From Allomuricauda sp. TY007 (GTDB lineage Bacteria > Bacteroidota > Bacteroidia > Flavobacteriales > Flavobacteriaceae): a stretch of DNA of 64,000 nt. The first letter of the stretch is position 1, and each line of letters opens with the position of its first letter. The stretch is from assembly GCF_010468565.1 (NCBI RefSeq), contig NZ_WUEG01000001.1:124001-188000 (forward strand), given 5' to 3'. The translations under genes were made by a program, and so were the position numbers. Under the pieces are notes generated by a model that saw nothing but the letters and a program-made list of their open reading frames with translations, did not search any database and was not told the origin of the DNA. Below, piece by piece: positions 26,031 through 34,484 of this stretch.

Positions 26031-27062
26031 ATGCAACTGTACAACACATTAAGTGCAAAAGAAAGGGAGGCCCTTATTGAGGAAGCTGGAAAAGAACGGC
26101 TTACCATCTCTTTCTATAAATATGCACACATAGGTAATCCCCAAATTTTAAGGAACCATCTTTTTTTGGCTTGGAACGATATGGAAGTTCTGGGTCGGAT
26201 TTATGTGGCCCACGAAGGAATAAATGCCCAACTTTCGGTTCCTGCGGACAATTTCATCGTTTTTAAGGAACATCTGGACAGCATTACATTTTTGGAAAAT
26301 GTGCGATTGAACATCGCCATTGAGCAGGACAACAAATCGTTTTTGAAATTGAAAGTGAAGGTCCGCAAAAAGATTGTGGCGGATGGGCTGAATGACAACA
26401 CGTTTGATGTCACCAACAAAGGAATCCATGTAGATGCGGAACAATTCAATGAACTTATTGAAGACGAGAATACCGTTCTGGTAGATATGCGAAACCATTA
26501 CGAAAGCGAGATAGGCCATTTTAAAAATGCCGTCACACCCGATGTGGACACTTTTCGCGATTCCCTCGATATTATAGAACAAGATCTTGCCGAGCACAAG
26601 GAAGACAAAAAACTGGTGATGTATTGCACTGGTGGTATTCGCTGCGAAAAGGCCAGTGCCTATTACAAACACAAAGGTTTCAAAAATGTGTACCAGCTGG
26701 AAGGGGGCATCATCGAATACACCCGACAAGTAAGGGAAAAGCAATTGGAGAATAAGTTCTTGGGAAAAAACTTTGTTTTTGACCACAGGAGGGGCGAACG
26801 CATTTCGGATGAAGTCATCGCACACTGCCATCAATGCGGTAAACCTTGCGATACCCATGTGAACTGTGCCAACGAAGCCTGCCATTTACTGTTTATCCAA
26901 TGCGAGGAGTGCGCTGAAAAAATGAACAATTGCTGCTCTGTGGATTGCATGGAAATACACGCATTGCCCTACGAAGAACAAAAACGTTTGCGTAAAGGCA
27001 AAGGGGCCAGCAACAAAATATTCAAAAAAGGACGTTCTCCCGTACTGAAATACAAGAAGTAG
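26031..27062 (+). CDS. trhO: tRNA uridine(34) hydroxylase TrhO (rhodanese domain)
   Basis: A 343-aa protein of the YceA/TrhO family, which hydroxylates U34 of certain tRNAs using molecular oxygen. An N-terminal acylphosphatase-like region (YKYAHIGNPQILRNHL, HEGINAQLSVP) precedes a rhodanese domain with the active loop CTGGIRCEK (Cys199). A C-terminal Cys-rich zinc-binding part follows (CHQCGKPC, CEECAEKM, CCSVDCME). The basic tail is common in flavobacterial members. It has its own promoter and is divergent from recA. Confidence 0.9.
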   Translation: MQLYNTLSAKEREALIEEAGKERLTISFYKYAHIGNPQILRNHLFLAWNDMEVLGRIYVAHEGINAQLSVPADNFIVFKEHLDSITFLENVRLNIAIEQDNKSFLKLKVKVRKKIVADGLNDNTFDVTNKGIHVDAEQFNELIEDENTVLVDMRNHYESEIGHFKNAVTPDVDTFRDSLDIIEQDLAEHKEDKKLVMYCTGGIRCEKASAYYKHKGFKNVYQLEGGIIEYTRQVREKQLENKFLGKNFVFDHRRGERISDEVIAHCHQCGKPCDTHVNCANEACHLLFIQCEECAEKMNNCCSVDCMEIHALPYEEQKRLRKGKGASNKIFKKGRSPVLKYKK

Positions 27063-27161
27063 CATTTCACTACTGCAACAAATTGTACTATATTTACAAT
27101 TAGTAATTTTTATGAACCCTATTGAGGTTGTTTAAACGGATAGGAAGAAATTTCATGTCAT

Positions 27162-27180
27162 ATCGAGCGCAGTCGAGATG
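27162..27180. repeat. Dispersed palindromic repeat (TCGAGCGCAGTCGA core)
   Basis: One copy of the same repeat as near 10765 and 56641. TAGGAAGAAAT precedes it here and at 10741, so the shared element is longer than its core. Confidence 0.6.
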
Positions 27181-27266
27181 TGTTTTAAATTTCTCAATGC
27201 TTGAAGGAGTTTTGACTGTAATCCAATTGACAATGTTTTATCGACACCTCAATCAAGATATTAAAT

Positions 27267-28424
27267 ATGGCGTGTAGCAGTTGTTCAACCGGCAAGGATG
27301 GACAACCGCGTGGTTGCAAGAACAATGGTACTTGCGGCACTGATGGTTGTAACAAGCTAACAGTCTTTGACTGGCTTTCCAATATGTCGTTGCCCAACGG
27401 TCAAAAACCTTTTGATTGCGTTGAGGTACGTTTTAAGAACAGTAGAAAGGAATTTTTTAGGAATACGGAGAATCTCACATTGTCCATAGGCGATGTAGTG
27501 GCCACCCAGGCCAAATCCGGTCATGATGTCGGCGTTGTTACCCTTACCGGCGAATTGGTGCGGATACAGATGAAAAAGAAAAAGGTGGCCCCTGATGATA
27601 AGACCATCCCAAAAATTTACAGAAAAGCCACCCAACGGGACATTGATATTTGGCAAAAATGTAGAGATAGGGAAGAAGAAATAAAAAAGCGTTCCCGAGA
27701 AATCGCCATTTCCCTAAAACTTGAAATGAAGCTTAGCGATGTGGAATTCCAAGGAGATGGTTCCAAGGCCACATTTTACTATACCGCCGAAGATCGTGTG
27801 GATTTTAGGCAATTGATCAAGGACATGGCCAAAGCCTTCGGTATTCGTATTGAGATGCGCCAAATTGGATATAGGCAAGAAGCACAGCGCTTGGGAGGCA
27901 TCGGTTCTTGCGGTCGTGAACTTTGTTGCTCTACCTGGTTGACAGATTTTAGGTCGGTGAGCACAGCATCTGCCCGTTACCAACAATTGGCCTTGAACCC
28001 TCAAAAATTGGCAGGTCAATGTGGCAAGCTCAAATGCTGCCTCAATTACGAGTTGGATATGTATCTGGAGGCACTCAAAAATTTCCCCCCCTCCGATTGT
28101 AAGCTCAAAACCCAGAAAGGAATAGCTTTTTGTCAAAAAGCGGATATTTTTAAAGAAACGCTTTGGTTCTCGTATAAGGATGAACCAGCAACTTGGCACA
28201 CCCTTTCCAAAGACCAAGTTTTGGAAATCCTGGAACTTAACAAGAAAGGTGATAAAGTTGCCAGTCTAGAGGAGTACGCCGCAGATAATGTAGCGGAAGA
28301 AAAGACTACTTTCGAAAATGTCGTAGGCCAGGACAGCCTTACCCGTTTTGATAGGCCCAAGAATAAAAAGCGAAGAAAGAAAAAACGTAGAAAACCAAAA
28401 TCCAAAGCATCCAATGCGAAATAA
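27267..28424 (+). CDS. ricT: PSP1-domain protein, RicT/YaaT-like
   Basis: A 385-aa protein of the PSP1 family. In Bacillus the homologue YaaT/RicT is part of the Y-complex, which affects RNA processing and development. An N-terminal Cys-rich leader (CSSCSTGKDGQPRGCKNNGTC) precedes the PSP1 domain. The signature is RLGGIGSCGRELCCSTWL, followed by CGKLKCCLNYE, with cysteines that may bind a cluster. The C-terminus is a basic low-complexity tail, which could touch nucleic acid. gldH overlaps its end by 11 bases, an arrangement suggesting translational coupling. Its role in flavobacteria is unknown. Confidence 0.85.
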   Translation: MACSSCSTGKDGQPRGCKNNGTCGTDGCNKLTVFDWLSNMSLPNGQKPFDCVEVRFKNSRKEFFRNTENLTLSIGDVVATQAKSGHDVGVVTLTGELVRIQMKKKKVAPDDKTIPKIYRKATQRDIDIWQKCRDREEEIKKRSREIAISLKLEMKLSDVEFQGDGSKATFYYTAEDRVDFRQLIKDMAKAFGIRIEMRQIGYRQEAQRLGGIGSCGRELCCSTWLTDFRSVSTASARYQQLALNPQKLAGQCGKLKCCLNYELDMYLEALKNFPPSDCKLKTQKGIAFCQKADIFKETLWFSYKDEPATWHTLSKDQVLEILELNKKGDKVASLEEYAADNVAEEKTTFENVVGQDSLTRFDRPKNKKRRKKKRRKPKSKASNAK

Positions 28425-28905
28425 TTTTTTGTTTCTACTTATCGCAGTCCTTGCCCTATCATCCTGTAATGAGCTGTTGGTCTATTCGGATTACAGACCC
28501 ATCAAAGAAGGAAAGTGGGAAATGGATCAAGGGGTGGACTTTCAATTTTCCGAACTGGATTCCACGGAAACATACAATATGTTCATCAATATCAGAAATG
28601 ATGATACTTTTGCCTTTAGCAATTTATTCTTGATTACCGAGTTAGAATATCCAAGCGGTAATACCGTTAAGGATACGTTGGAATATAAAATGGCAGAACC
28701 CAGTGGAGAATGGTTGGGGAAAGGAATGGGAAGCATTAAGGAAAACAAACTTTGGTACAAGGAAAACATCGGTTTTCCCGATTCTGGCGTATATAAAGTG
28801 AATATTTCCCACGCCATGCGCAAAAATGGCGATGTGGAAGGCCTTCATATTTTAGAAGGAGTAACAGATGTTGGTTTGGAAATAGAAAAAGCACCCAAAT
28901 TATAA
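28414..28905 (+). CDS. gldH: Gliding motility lipoprotein GldH
   Basis: A 163-aa lipoprotein with a signal peptide and lipobox (ALSSC, Cys18). GldH is needed for gliding and for type IX secretion function in Flavobacterium johnsoniae. The sequence after the lipobox (NELLVYSDYRPIKEGKW) and PSGEWLGKGMGSIKENKLWY are family-like. The start MRNNFLFLLIAV overlaps the end of the ricT-like gene by 11 bases; the longer frame would read through that gene. The PBP gene follows with a one-base TAATG overlap. Confidence 0.87.
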   Translation: MRNNFLFLLIAVLALSSCNELLVYSDYRPIKEGKWEMDQGVDFQFSELDSTETYNMFINIRNDDTFAFSNLFLITELEYPSGNTVKDTLEYKMAEPSGEWLGKGMGSIKENKLWYKENIGFPDSGVYKVNISHAMRKNGDVEGLHILEGVTDVGLEIEKAPKL

Positions 28906-31235
28906 TGGCAAAGAAGCGTCAAAAAAAACAGCAGCAAAACTTTTTTCCTTTCATTAAGTGGTTTTGGATCTTATTTGGAGCAGGGGTACTCTCCGTTGTT
29001 CTGATCTTTCTTTTGGCTTCGTGGGGAGCCCTTGGAGAAATGCCCACCTTTGAACGTTTGGAAAACCCAGAGACCAACTTGGCCACCGAGTTTATCTCTT
29101 CGGACGGGGAAACTTTGGGGAAACTCTATTTGGACGACAACAGAACTTGGGTAGACTACGAGACCCTTCCGCAAAACATTGTAGATGCCTTGGTAGCTAC
29201 CGAGGACGCCCGGTATTATGATCACTCAGGTATTGATGCCCGAGGATTCGCAAGGGCTTTGGCCTATTTGGGAACAAAAGGGGGGGCAAGTACCATTTCG
29301 CAACAACTGGCACGCCAACTTTTTGTTGGTGTACGATCCAGAAACTTATTAGAGGCAGTTACACAAAAAATAAAGGAATGGGTAATAGCTACCCGTTTGG
29401 AGCGTAACTACACAAAAGAAGAGATCATCGCCATGTACCTCAATATTTATGATTTTGGGTACAATGCAGACGGTATCCGTTCTGCATCTAGAATTTACTT
29501 TGGAAAAGAACCCGCCGAACTTAAAACCGAAGAGTCCGCCGTATTGGTAGGTATGCTAAAAAACTCGTCCCTTTACAATCCCATACGCCGTGAAGAGTTG
29601 GTTTTTAACAGACGCAATACGGTTCTCGGGCAAATGGCGAAATATGGGTATATCTCTGAAAAGGAGAAAGATTCGTTGCAAAGCAGGGAGATGAAGATCA
29701 ACTTTAACCCAGAATCCCACAGAGAAGGGTTGGCCACCTATTTTAGAATGTACATGCAACGCTATTTGAACAACTGGGTCCGTGAAAACCCAAAACCTGA
29801 TGGCGAAAAGTATAATATTTATTTGGATGGGCTAAAAGTCTACACCACCATAGATTCCAGAATGCAACAAAATGCAGAAGAGGCCGTGCAAGAACATATG
29901 AAAAACCTTCAAGCTGAGTTCTTTCACCAAAATACGCCCGACCGCAACCCTACTGCTCCATTTCTGGATTTGACAAGCGGTGCCATTGATACCATTATGG
30001 AGCGCGCCATGAAACGATCGGCCAGATGGCGCCATCTTAAACGTGAAGGATTGGCTGAAAAGGACATTGAAGCAACTTTCCACAAGAAAACAGAAATGAC
30101 CGTTTTTGATTGGAACAGCGATTCCTTTGAAAAAGATACTATAATGACACCTATGGACTCCATACGGTACTACAAAACATTCCTACGTACTGCAATGATG
30201 TCCATGGAACCACAAACAGGTCACGTAAAAGCTTGGGTAGGTGGTATAGACTACAAACATTTTCAATACGACAATGTAATTCAAGGTTCAAGGCAAGCAG
30301 GTTCTTTGTTTAAACCTTTCGTGTATGCCGCAGCAATAGACCAGTTACGTTATTCCCCTTGTTATACCCTTCCCGATAATCAGTATTGTATTGAGCCAGG
30401 CAAGCATGGAAACATGGCCGCATGGTGTCCAAAGAATTCGGATGGAAAGTACTCGGGAGAGGATATGTCCCTGAAAAGTGCCTTGGCCAATTCCGTAAAC
30501 ACCATCACAGCACAATTGATTGATAGGGTAGGCCCTGGTTCGGTTGCCTCGATAGCGAAGAACATGGGAATTACCAAAGAAATTCCAGAAGTGCCGTCCA
30601 TCGCTTTAGGTACACCCGATGTAAGCGTATATGAAATGGTGGGTGCCTTTGGGACCTTTGCCAACCAAGGGGTGTATGTAAAACCCGTGATGGTCACCCG
30701 TATAGAAGATAAAAATGGTACCGTACTATTCGAATACAAACCCGAAACAAAAGATGTCTTGAGCAAGGATGTTGCCTATGCGATGATCAATCTTTTGGAA
30801 GGTGTGACCCAATACGGTTCTGGGGGACGTTTAAGGCACACCTATGGCAAGAACAACACCGTTTATAAGGAGATTATAACCGGATACCCTTATGAGTTGA
30901 CAAATCCGATAGCCGGAAAAACAGGAACCACACAAAATCAAAGTGATGGATGGTTCATGGGGATGGTTCCCAATCTAGTAACCGGCGTTTGGGTAGGTGG
31001 AGACAATAGGTCCATACACTTTAATCGATTGGCTTATGGCCAGGGAGCATCTATGGCATTGCCGATTTGGGCCCTTTATATGAAGAAGAACTACGCCAAC
31101 GAAGAAATAGGCGTTTCCAAAGATGCTTTTGAAGAGCCAGAGGAGATGTCCATCAATATAGACTGTACCAAACAACAACAGGAAGAAGAGGAAGATATTG
31201 ATACTGGAGACGATTTGGACGACTTGGATTTCTAG
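28905..31235 (+). CDS. mrcA: Class A penicillin-binding protein (PBP1a-type)
   Basis: A 776-aa bifunctional peptidoglycan synthase anchored by one helix (residues 19-42). The GT51 glycosyltransferase domain carries the catalytic Glu100 in ATEDARYYDHSG and the second motif GGASTISQQLARQLF. The transpeptidase domain has S467LFK470 (SxxK), S530VN and K672TG. The C-terminus is an acidic low-complexity tail. It is coupled to gldH by a one-base overlap and closed by a strong terminator. The ricT-gldH-PBP order probably forms one transcript. Confidence 0.95.
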   Translation: MAKKRQKKQQQNFFPFIKWFWILFGAGVLSVVLIFLLASWGALGEMPTFERLENPETNLATEFISSDGETLGKLYLDDNRTWVDYETLPQNIVDALVATEDARYYDHSGIDARGFARALAYLGTKGGASTISQQLARQLFVGVRSRNLLEAVTQKIKEWVIATRLERNYTKEEIIAMYLNIYDFGYNADGIRSASRIYFGKEPAELKTEESAVLVGMLKNSSLYNPIRREELVFNRRNTVLGQMAKYGYISEKEKDSLQSREMKINFNPESHREGLATYFRMYMQRYLNNWVRENPKPDGEKYNIYLDGLKVYTTIDSRMQQNAEEAVQEHMKNLQAEFFHQNTPDRNPTAPFLDLTSGAIDTIMERAMKRSARWRHLKREGLAEKDIEATFHKKTEMTVFDWNSDSFEKDTIMTPMDSIRYYKTFLRTAMMSMEPQTGHVKAWVGGIDYKHFQYDNVIQGSRQAGSLFKPFVYAAAIDQLRYSPCYTLPDNQYCIEPGKHGNMAAWCPKNSDGKYSGEDMSLKSALANSVNTITAQLIDRVGPGSVASIAKNMGITKEIPEVPSIALGTPDVSVYEMVGAFGTFANQGVYVKPVMVTRIEDKNGTVLFEYKPETKDVLSKDVAYAMINLLEGVTQYGSGGRLRHTYGKNNTVYKEIITGYPYELTNPIAGKTGTTQNQSDGWFMGMVPNLVTGVWVGGDNRSIHFNRLAYGQGASMALPIWALYMKKNYANEEIGVSKDAFEEPEEMSINIDCTKQQQEEEEDIDTGDDLDDLDF

Positions 31236-31256
31236 CCCAAACCCATTTTGATAAAA

Positions 31257-31298
31257 TAAAGCCCCAGGCATATCGTAATTTGCTTGGGGCTTTTTTAT
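31257..31298 (+). terminator. Intrinsic terminator after the PBP gene
   Basis: AAAGCCCCA and TGGGGCTTT pair across an 18-base loop, followed by TTTTA. It ends the ricT-gldH-PBP unit. Confidence 0.85.
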
Positions 31299-31335
31299 TT
31301 AAATCGTAATTTCAGGCAATATAAATACGAATGCT

Positions 31336-32034
31336 ATGATCAATAAAACAGTTGCCAATGTTACAGAAGCTTTGGAGGGTGTAAAGGATGGAATGACCTT
31401 TATGTTGGGCGGATTTGGCCTATGCGGAATACCCGAAAATGCCATAGACGAATTGGTGCGATTGGGCGTTAAGGACATCACTTGTATATCCAATAATGCC
31501 GGGGTCGATGATTTTGGACTGGGACTGCTCTTGCAAAAGCATCAAATAAAAAAAATGATTTCCTCCTATGTAGGTGAAAACGACGAGTTTGAACGCCAAA
31601 TGCTGAGCGGGGAACTGGAAGTGGAGTTGACACCACAAGGAACTTTGGCCGAGAAATGCAGGGCGGCACAAGCAGGATTTCCCGCTTTTTACACCCCGGC
31701 AGGTTACGGGACCGAGGTCGCAGAAGGAAAAGAGACCCGTGAATTCGATGGAAAAATGTATGTGTTGGAACCAGCTTTCAAGGCCGATTTTGCTTTTGTA
31801 AAGGCATGGAAGGGGGATGAAGCGGGCAACTTGATCTTCAAAGGCACGGCTAGGAATTTCAATCCGTGTATGTGCGGAGCGGCCACGATAACCGTAGCGG
31901 AAGTCGAAGAACTACTTCCTGCAGGCAGTCTGGACCCCAACCAGATCCATATTCCTGGAATATTTGTACAGCGCATTTTCCAAGGAAAATCATTTGAGAA
32001 AAGAATAGAGCAACGAACGGTGAGAACGAGATAA
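31336..32034 (+). CDS. scoA: 3-oxoacid CoA-transferase subunit A
   Basis: A 232-aa subunit of succinyl-CoA:3-ketoacid CoA-transferase, which moves CoA between succinyl-CoA and acetoacetate in ketone-body or branched-chain degradation. Family motifs include [13 protein letters not shown] near the N-terminus, [13 protein letters not shown], and [10 protein letters not shown]. The partner scoB lies 509 bases downstream instead of adjacent, because a four-helix-bundle gene is inserted between them. Length is standard. Confidence 0.93.
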   Translation: MINKTVANVTEALEGVKDGMTFMLGGFGLCGIPENAIDELVRLGVKDITCISNNAGVDDFGLGLLLQKHQIKKMISSYVGENDEFERQMLSGELEVELTPQGTLAEKCRAAQAGFPAFYTPAGYGTEVAEGKETREFDGKMYVLEPAFKADFAFVKAWKGDEAGNLIFKGTARNFNPCMCGAATITVAEVEELLPAGSLDPNQIHIPGIFVQRIFQGKSFEKRIEQRTVRTR

Positions 32035-32040
32035 TAAGCC

Positions 32041-32124
32041 GATGTGCCAATATGCCAATGAATCAATGTGATAATGGGTCGATTAGGCTGGATTAATTAA
32101 CGGATTGCGATATATTCAAAAAGT
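32041..32124 (+). repeat. Left border modules of the four-helix-bundle cassette
   Basis: It contains ATGTGCCAAT directly followed by ATGCCAAT (32042-32059). The same words ATGTGYCAAT and CAATATGCCAAT recur in inverted orientation after the gene. The rest up to the start codon is AT-rich and unremarkable. Confidence 0.5.
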
Positions 32125-32493
32125 ATGATGATAACTTTTAGTGAAAAGTATAGTGACAACACTATTTTGGTAAAATCGTTTGAATTTGCCAAAAACATTG
32201 TTGAATATGGCGAAAAACTTGAAAGTATTCGAAAGTTCGTGGTAGCTAACCAAGTTTTAAAGTCAGGAACATCCATAGGAGCAAATATTAAGGAAGCCCA
32301 AAATGCGGAGAGCAAGGCTGACTTTGTGCACAAGATGAAAATTGCAATGAAGGAAGCTGAAGAAACTGAGTTTTGGCTTTTCTTGTGCAACGAACTGAAT
32401 AATTATCCAAGTGCTGAAAAGTTATTGGCGGAATTGTTTGACATCATCAAAATTTTGAACAAAATAATTTCGACCTCAAAAAGAAATACATAA
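32125..32493 (+). CDS. Four-helix-bundle protein (23S-IVP / bAvd-like family)
   Basis: A 122-aa helical protein with the family pattern KSFEFAKNIVEYGEKL, VLKSGTSIGANIKEAQNAESKADFVHKM, and AMKEAEETEFWL. Such proteins are encoded by insertions in 23S rRNA genes of some bacteria, and resemble the accessory Avd protein of diversity-generating retroelements; most stand-alone copies have no known function. It sits between scoA and scoB in the same direction, framed by inverted low-complexity modules. A homologue with a frameshift sits inside the ATP synthase operon (59598-59937). It looks like a later insertion that keeps the operon readable. Confidence 0.88.
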   Translation: MMITFSEKYSDNTILVKSFEFAKNIVEYGEKLESIRKFVVANQVLKSGTSIGANIKEAQNAESKADFVHKMKIAMKEAEETEFWLFLCNELNNYPSAEKLLAELFDIIKILNKIISTSKRNT

Positions 32494-32543
32494 CTAGAAG
32501 TAATTGGCATATTGTCTAATTACTTAATTGACACATTAACAAC
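32494..32543 (+). repeat. Right border modules of the four-helix-bundle cassette
   Basis: ATTGGCATATTG (32502-32513) is the inverse of CAATATGCCAAT on the left side, and ATTGACACAT (32527-32536) the inverse of ATGTGYCAAT. The modules are the same, with different spacing. Confidence 0.5.
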
Positions 32544-33197
32544 ATGTTAGATAAGAACGGAATAGCAAAACGGATAGCAAAAGAGGTCAAGGACGGATAT
32601 TACGTCAACCTCGGTATTGGTATACCCACCTTGGTTGCCAATTTTGTACGGGACGATATTAGTGTGGAATTTCAAAGCGAAAACGGTGTTTTGGGCATGG
32701 GCCCCTTCCCATTCGAGGGGGAAGAGGATGCCGATATCATCAATGCTGGTAAACAGACCATAACCACTTTGCCGGGCGCTTCATTTTTTGATTCTGCCCT
32801 AAGTTTTGGAATGATACGGGGCCAGCATGTGGATTTAACCATTTTAGGAGCGATGGAAGTAGCGGAAAATGGAGATATCGCCAACTGGAAGATACCCGGA
32901 AAAATGGTAAAAGGGATGGGGGGCGCCATGGACTTGGTAGCTTCTGCGGAAAACATCATCGTTGCCATGATGCACACCAACCGGGCCGGGGAATCAAAAT
33001 TGTTGAAACAATGCACCTTGCCCTTGACCGGTGTAGGATGCGTAAAAAAAATTGTCACCAACCTTGCCGTTTTGGAAGTCACACCCGAAGGATTCAAATT
33101 GATGGAAAGAGCACCTGGGGTCACCGTTGAAGAAATCGTAGAAGCGACCGAAGGAAAACTTGTTGTTGAAGGGGATATTCCCGAAATGAATATTTGA
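32544..33197 (+). CDS. scoB: 3-oxoacid CoA-transferase subunit B
   Basis: A 217-aa second subunit of the CoA-transferase. The catalytic glutamate is Glu46 in FQSENGVLGMGP, which forms the covalent glutamyl-CoA intermediate. Other family motifs are NLGIGIPTLVANFV near the N-terminus and KMVKGMGGAMDLV. It should form a complex with ScoA. The inserted four-helix-bundle gene in front may alter its expression relative to scoA. Confidence 0.94.
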   Translation: MLDKNGIAKRIAKEVKDGYYVNLGIGIPTLVANFVRDDISVEFQSENGVLGMGPFPFEGEEDADIINAGKQTITTLPGASFFDSALSFGMIRGQHVDLTILGAMEVAENGDIANWKIPGKMVKGMGGAMDLVASAENIIVAMMHTNRAGESKLLKQCTLPLTGVGCVKKIVTNLAVLEVTPEGFKLMERAPGVTVEEIVEATEGKLVVEGDIPEMNI

Positions 33198-33272
33198 TAA
33201 ATATCCATACAATTTTTACAACAAAATCAAGCCATTACACAACAATAGTTTTAAATTGCCATTCATCGATTA

Positions 33273-33280
33273 TATATTTG
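33273..33280 (+). promoter_or_regulatory. -7 element before the 34-aa gene
   Basis: TATATTTG fits TAnnTTTG, 49 bases before the ATG at 33329. A TTG at 33256-33258 is closer (14 bases) than the usual spacing. Confidence 0.4.
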
Positions 33281-33328
33281 GTTATATCGAAATTTTTACC
33301 CAAATTAACACCACAAACCAAATTAACC

Positions 33329-33433
33329 ATGGCACTAAAATCAAAAACCACGATGGACGAAAATGTTCAAGTCTACAGAAACGATTTTTTCACAGGTTTT
33401 ATGCTTTTGATCAAAAAGCTTTTCATGCTATAG
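33329..33433 (+). CDS. Candidate 34-aa small protein
   Basis: A short frame encodes MALKSKTTMDENVQVYRND, then a hydrophobic/basic half FFTGFMLLIKKLFML. The second half could be an amphipathic or membrane-touching helix. It has its own -7 box and a strong terminator 26 bases after the stop, and the translated text looks protein-like. It may instead be the accidental content of a small RNA. No family was recognised. Confidence 0.5.
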   Translation: MALKSKTTMDENVQVYRNDFFTGFMLLIKKLFML

Positions 33434-33459
33434 ATCAGTAGTTATCCCCCTGAAAAATA

Positions 33460-33492
33460 TAGAGCCAACTTCGTGTTAGGCTCTTTTTTTTG
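33460..33492 (+). terminator. Intrinsic terminator after the 34-aa gene
   Basis: AGAGCC-AAC and GTT-A-GGCTCT pair around TTCGT, followed by a T8 run. Confidence 0.85.
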
Positions 33493-33495
33493 TGA

Positions 33496-33503
33496 TAATT
33501 TTG
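33496..33503 (+). promoter_or_regulatory. -7 element of the GNAT gene
   Basis: TAATTTTG fits TAnnTTTG and ends 16 bases before the ATG at 33520. No -33 TTG at the standard distance. Confidence 0.45.
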
Positions 33504-33519
33504 GGCATAATTCTTTGCC

Positions 33520-34038
33520 ATGGCCTTGAACTATCAACAATGTACTACTTCGGACTTAAAAACTTTGGTGCACATATCCAAAGAGACCTTTAGAGCAGCT
33601 TTTGAAAAGGACAATGACCCAGAGGATTTTGAAACCTATATCCAAGAAGCTTTTCATCCCAACAAGTTAGCGCAAGAACTTGGCAATAAAGACTGCCTTT
33701 TTTATTTTGTTTATGACAATGAAACATTGGTTGGTTATTTCAAATTAAACATTGGAACCGCCCAGACCGATGTGCACGATCCCAATGCCTTGGAAATTGA
33801 ACGTATTTATGTGCTTGAACAGCATCAAGGTAAAAAAATCGGTGCTTGGATGCTTCAAGAGATCATCGCAAAAGCCAAGGAGTTGGGTAAGGATTATATT
33901 TGGCTAGGGGTATGGGAACACAACCCCAAGGCCATACGTTTTTATCAAAAACATGGCTTTACTAAGTTTAACGAACACCCTTATTATATTGGTACCGATA
34001 AACAAACCGATTGGTTGTTGCGTTTAGAGCTTCAATAA
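33520..34038 (+). CDS. GNAT family N-acetyltransferase
   Basis: A 172-aa acetyltransferase using acetyl-CoA. The acetyl-CoA-binding motif A is IERIYVLEQHQGKKIGAWML (about residues 91-110, Q/RxxGxG/A pattern). It is followed by LGVWEHNPKAIRFYQKHGFTKF, the typical motif B, with the Tyr expected to act as general acid. It ends in convergence with the 34024 gene, overlapping it by 15 bases. The substrate is unknown. Confidence 0.88.
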   Translation: MALNYQQCTTSDLKTLVHISKETFRAAFEKDNDPEDFETYIQEAFHPNKLAQELGNKDCLFYFVYDNETLVGYFKLNIGTAQTDVHDPNALEIERIYVLEQHQGKKIGAWMLQEIIAKAKELGKDYIWLGVWEHNPKAIRFYQKHGFTKFNEHPYYIGTDKQTDWLLRLELQ

Positions 34039-34344
34039 ATTTCCCAGATAAAGAATATCGCCCTCCGCCTGTAGTTTGTATGCAAAAGAGTTTTCGAAAG
34101 CAGCATGAATCAACAAAGAAATGGCATTTGCGTTCAATTTGGTCAAACTATTGGTACGGTACACTACATCTCGAATAGTGGAAAAACTCACATTGCTCTG
34201 TATGGCAATATTGGCAAAGTCATTTTTAGAAGTATTTCTTCGTAGTATTTCGGATAGCTTTTCATTGATTGGCTTTCCATAATCCTCTTCCTTGAAGATT
34301 AATTCGCCCTTTACGATCGGCCCAAGGCCTTTAATGGAACCCAT
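34024..34344 (-). CDS. Small HTH-type hypothetical protein
   Basis: A 106-aa protein. Residues 44-80 (DFANIAIQSNVSFSTIRDVV, then YRTNSLTKLNANAISLLIHA) have a helix-turn-helix look similar to lambda-repressor-like domains. The N-terminal part is charged. The C-terminus is hydrophobic and ends LYLGNLLKL. It is divergent from the XRE-S24 regulator across 140 bases that include a palindrome, so they may be regulated together. DNA binding is inference. Confidence 0.6.
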   Translation of the reverse strand: MGSIKGLGPIVKGELIFKEEDYGKPINEKLSEILRRNTSKNDFANIAIQSNVSFSTIRDVVYRTNSLTKLNANAISLLIHAAFENSFAYKLQAEGDILYLGNLLKL

Positions 34345-34393
34345 TTATAATTTGTGTTTAAATAATTATATGTCGGGGTCAGATCCTATTTTC

Positions 34394-34401
34394 TATATTT
34401 G
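34394..34401 (+). promoter_or_regulatory. -7 element of the XRE-S24 gene
   Basis: TATATTTG fits TAnnTTTG, 83 bases before the start codon. The -33 element is weak or absent. Confidence 0.35.
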
Positions 34402-34448
34402 GCTTGTAACCCAATTACAGAAAAACAGATGAATTGCTGCGTTGATTT

Positions 34449-34464
34449 ATTGTTGCGTAACAAT
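34449..34464. promoter_or_regulatory. Palindromic operator candidate
   Basis: ATTGTT-GCGT-AACAAT is a perfect 6-base inverted repeat, 20 bases before the XRE-S24 start and downstream of its -7 box. It is a plausible autoregulatory site. Confidence 0.45.
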
Positions 34465-34484
34465 ATTACACAATATAGAAATAA

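Noticed and set aside
32125..32493. Avd component of a diversity-generating retroelement
   Set aside because: No reverse transcriptase gene and no template/variable repeat pair was found nearby; only the four-helix fold is shared.
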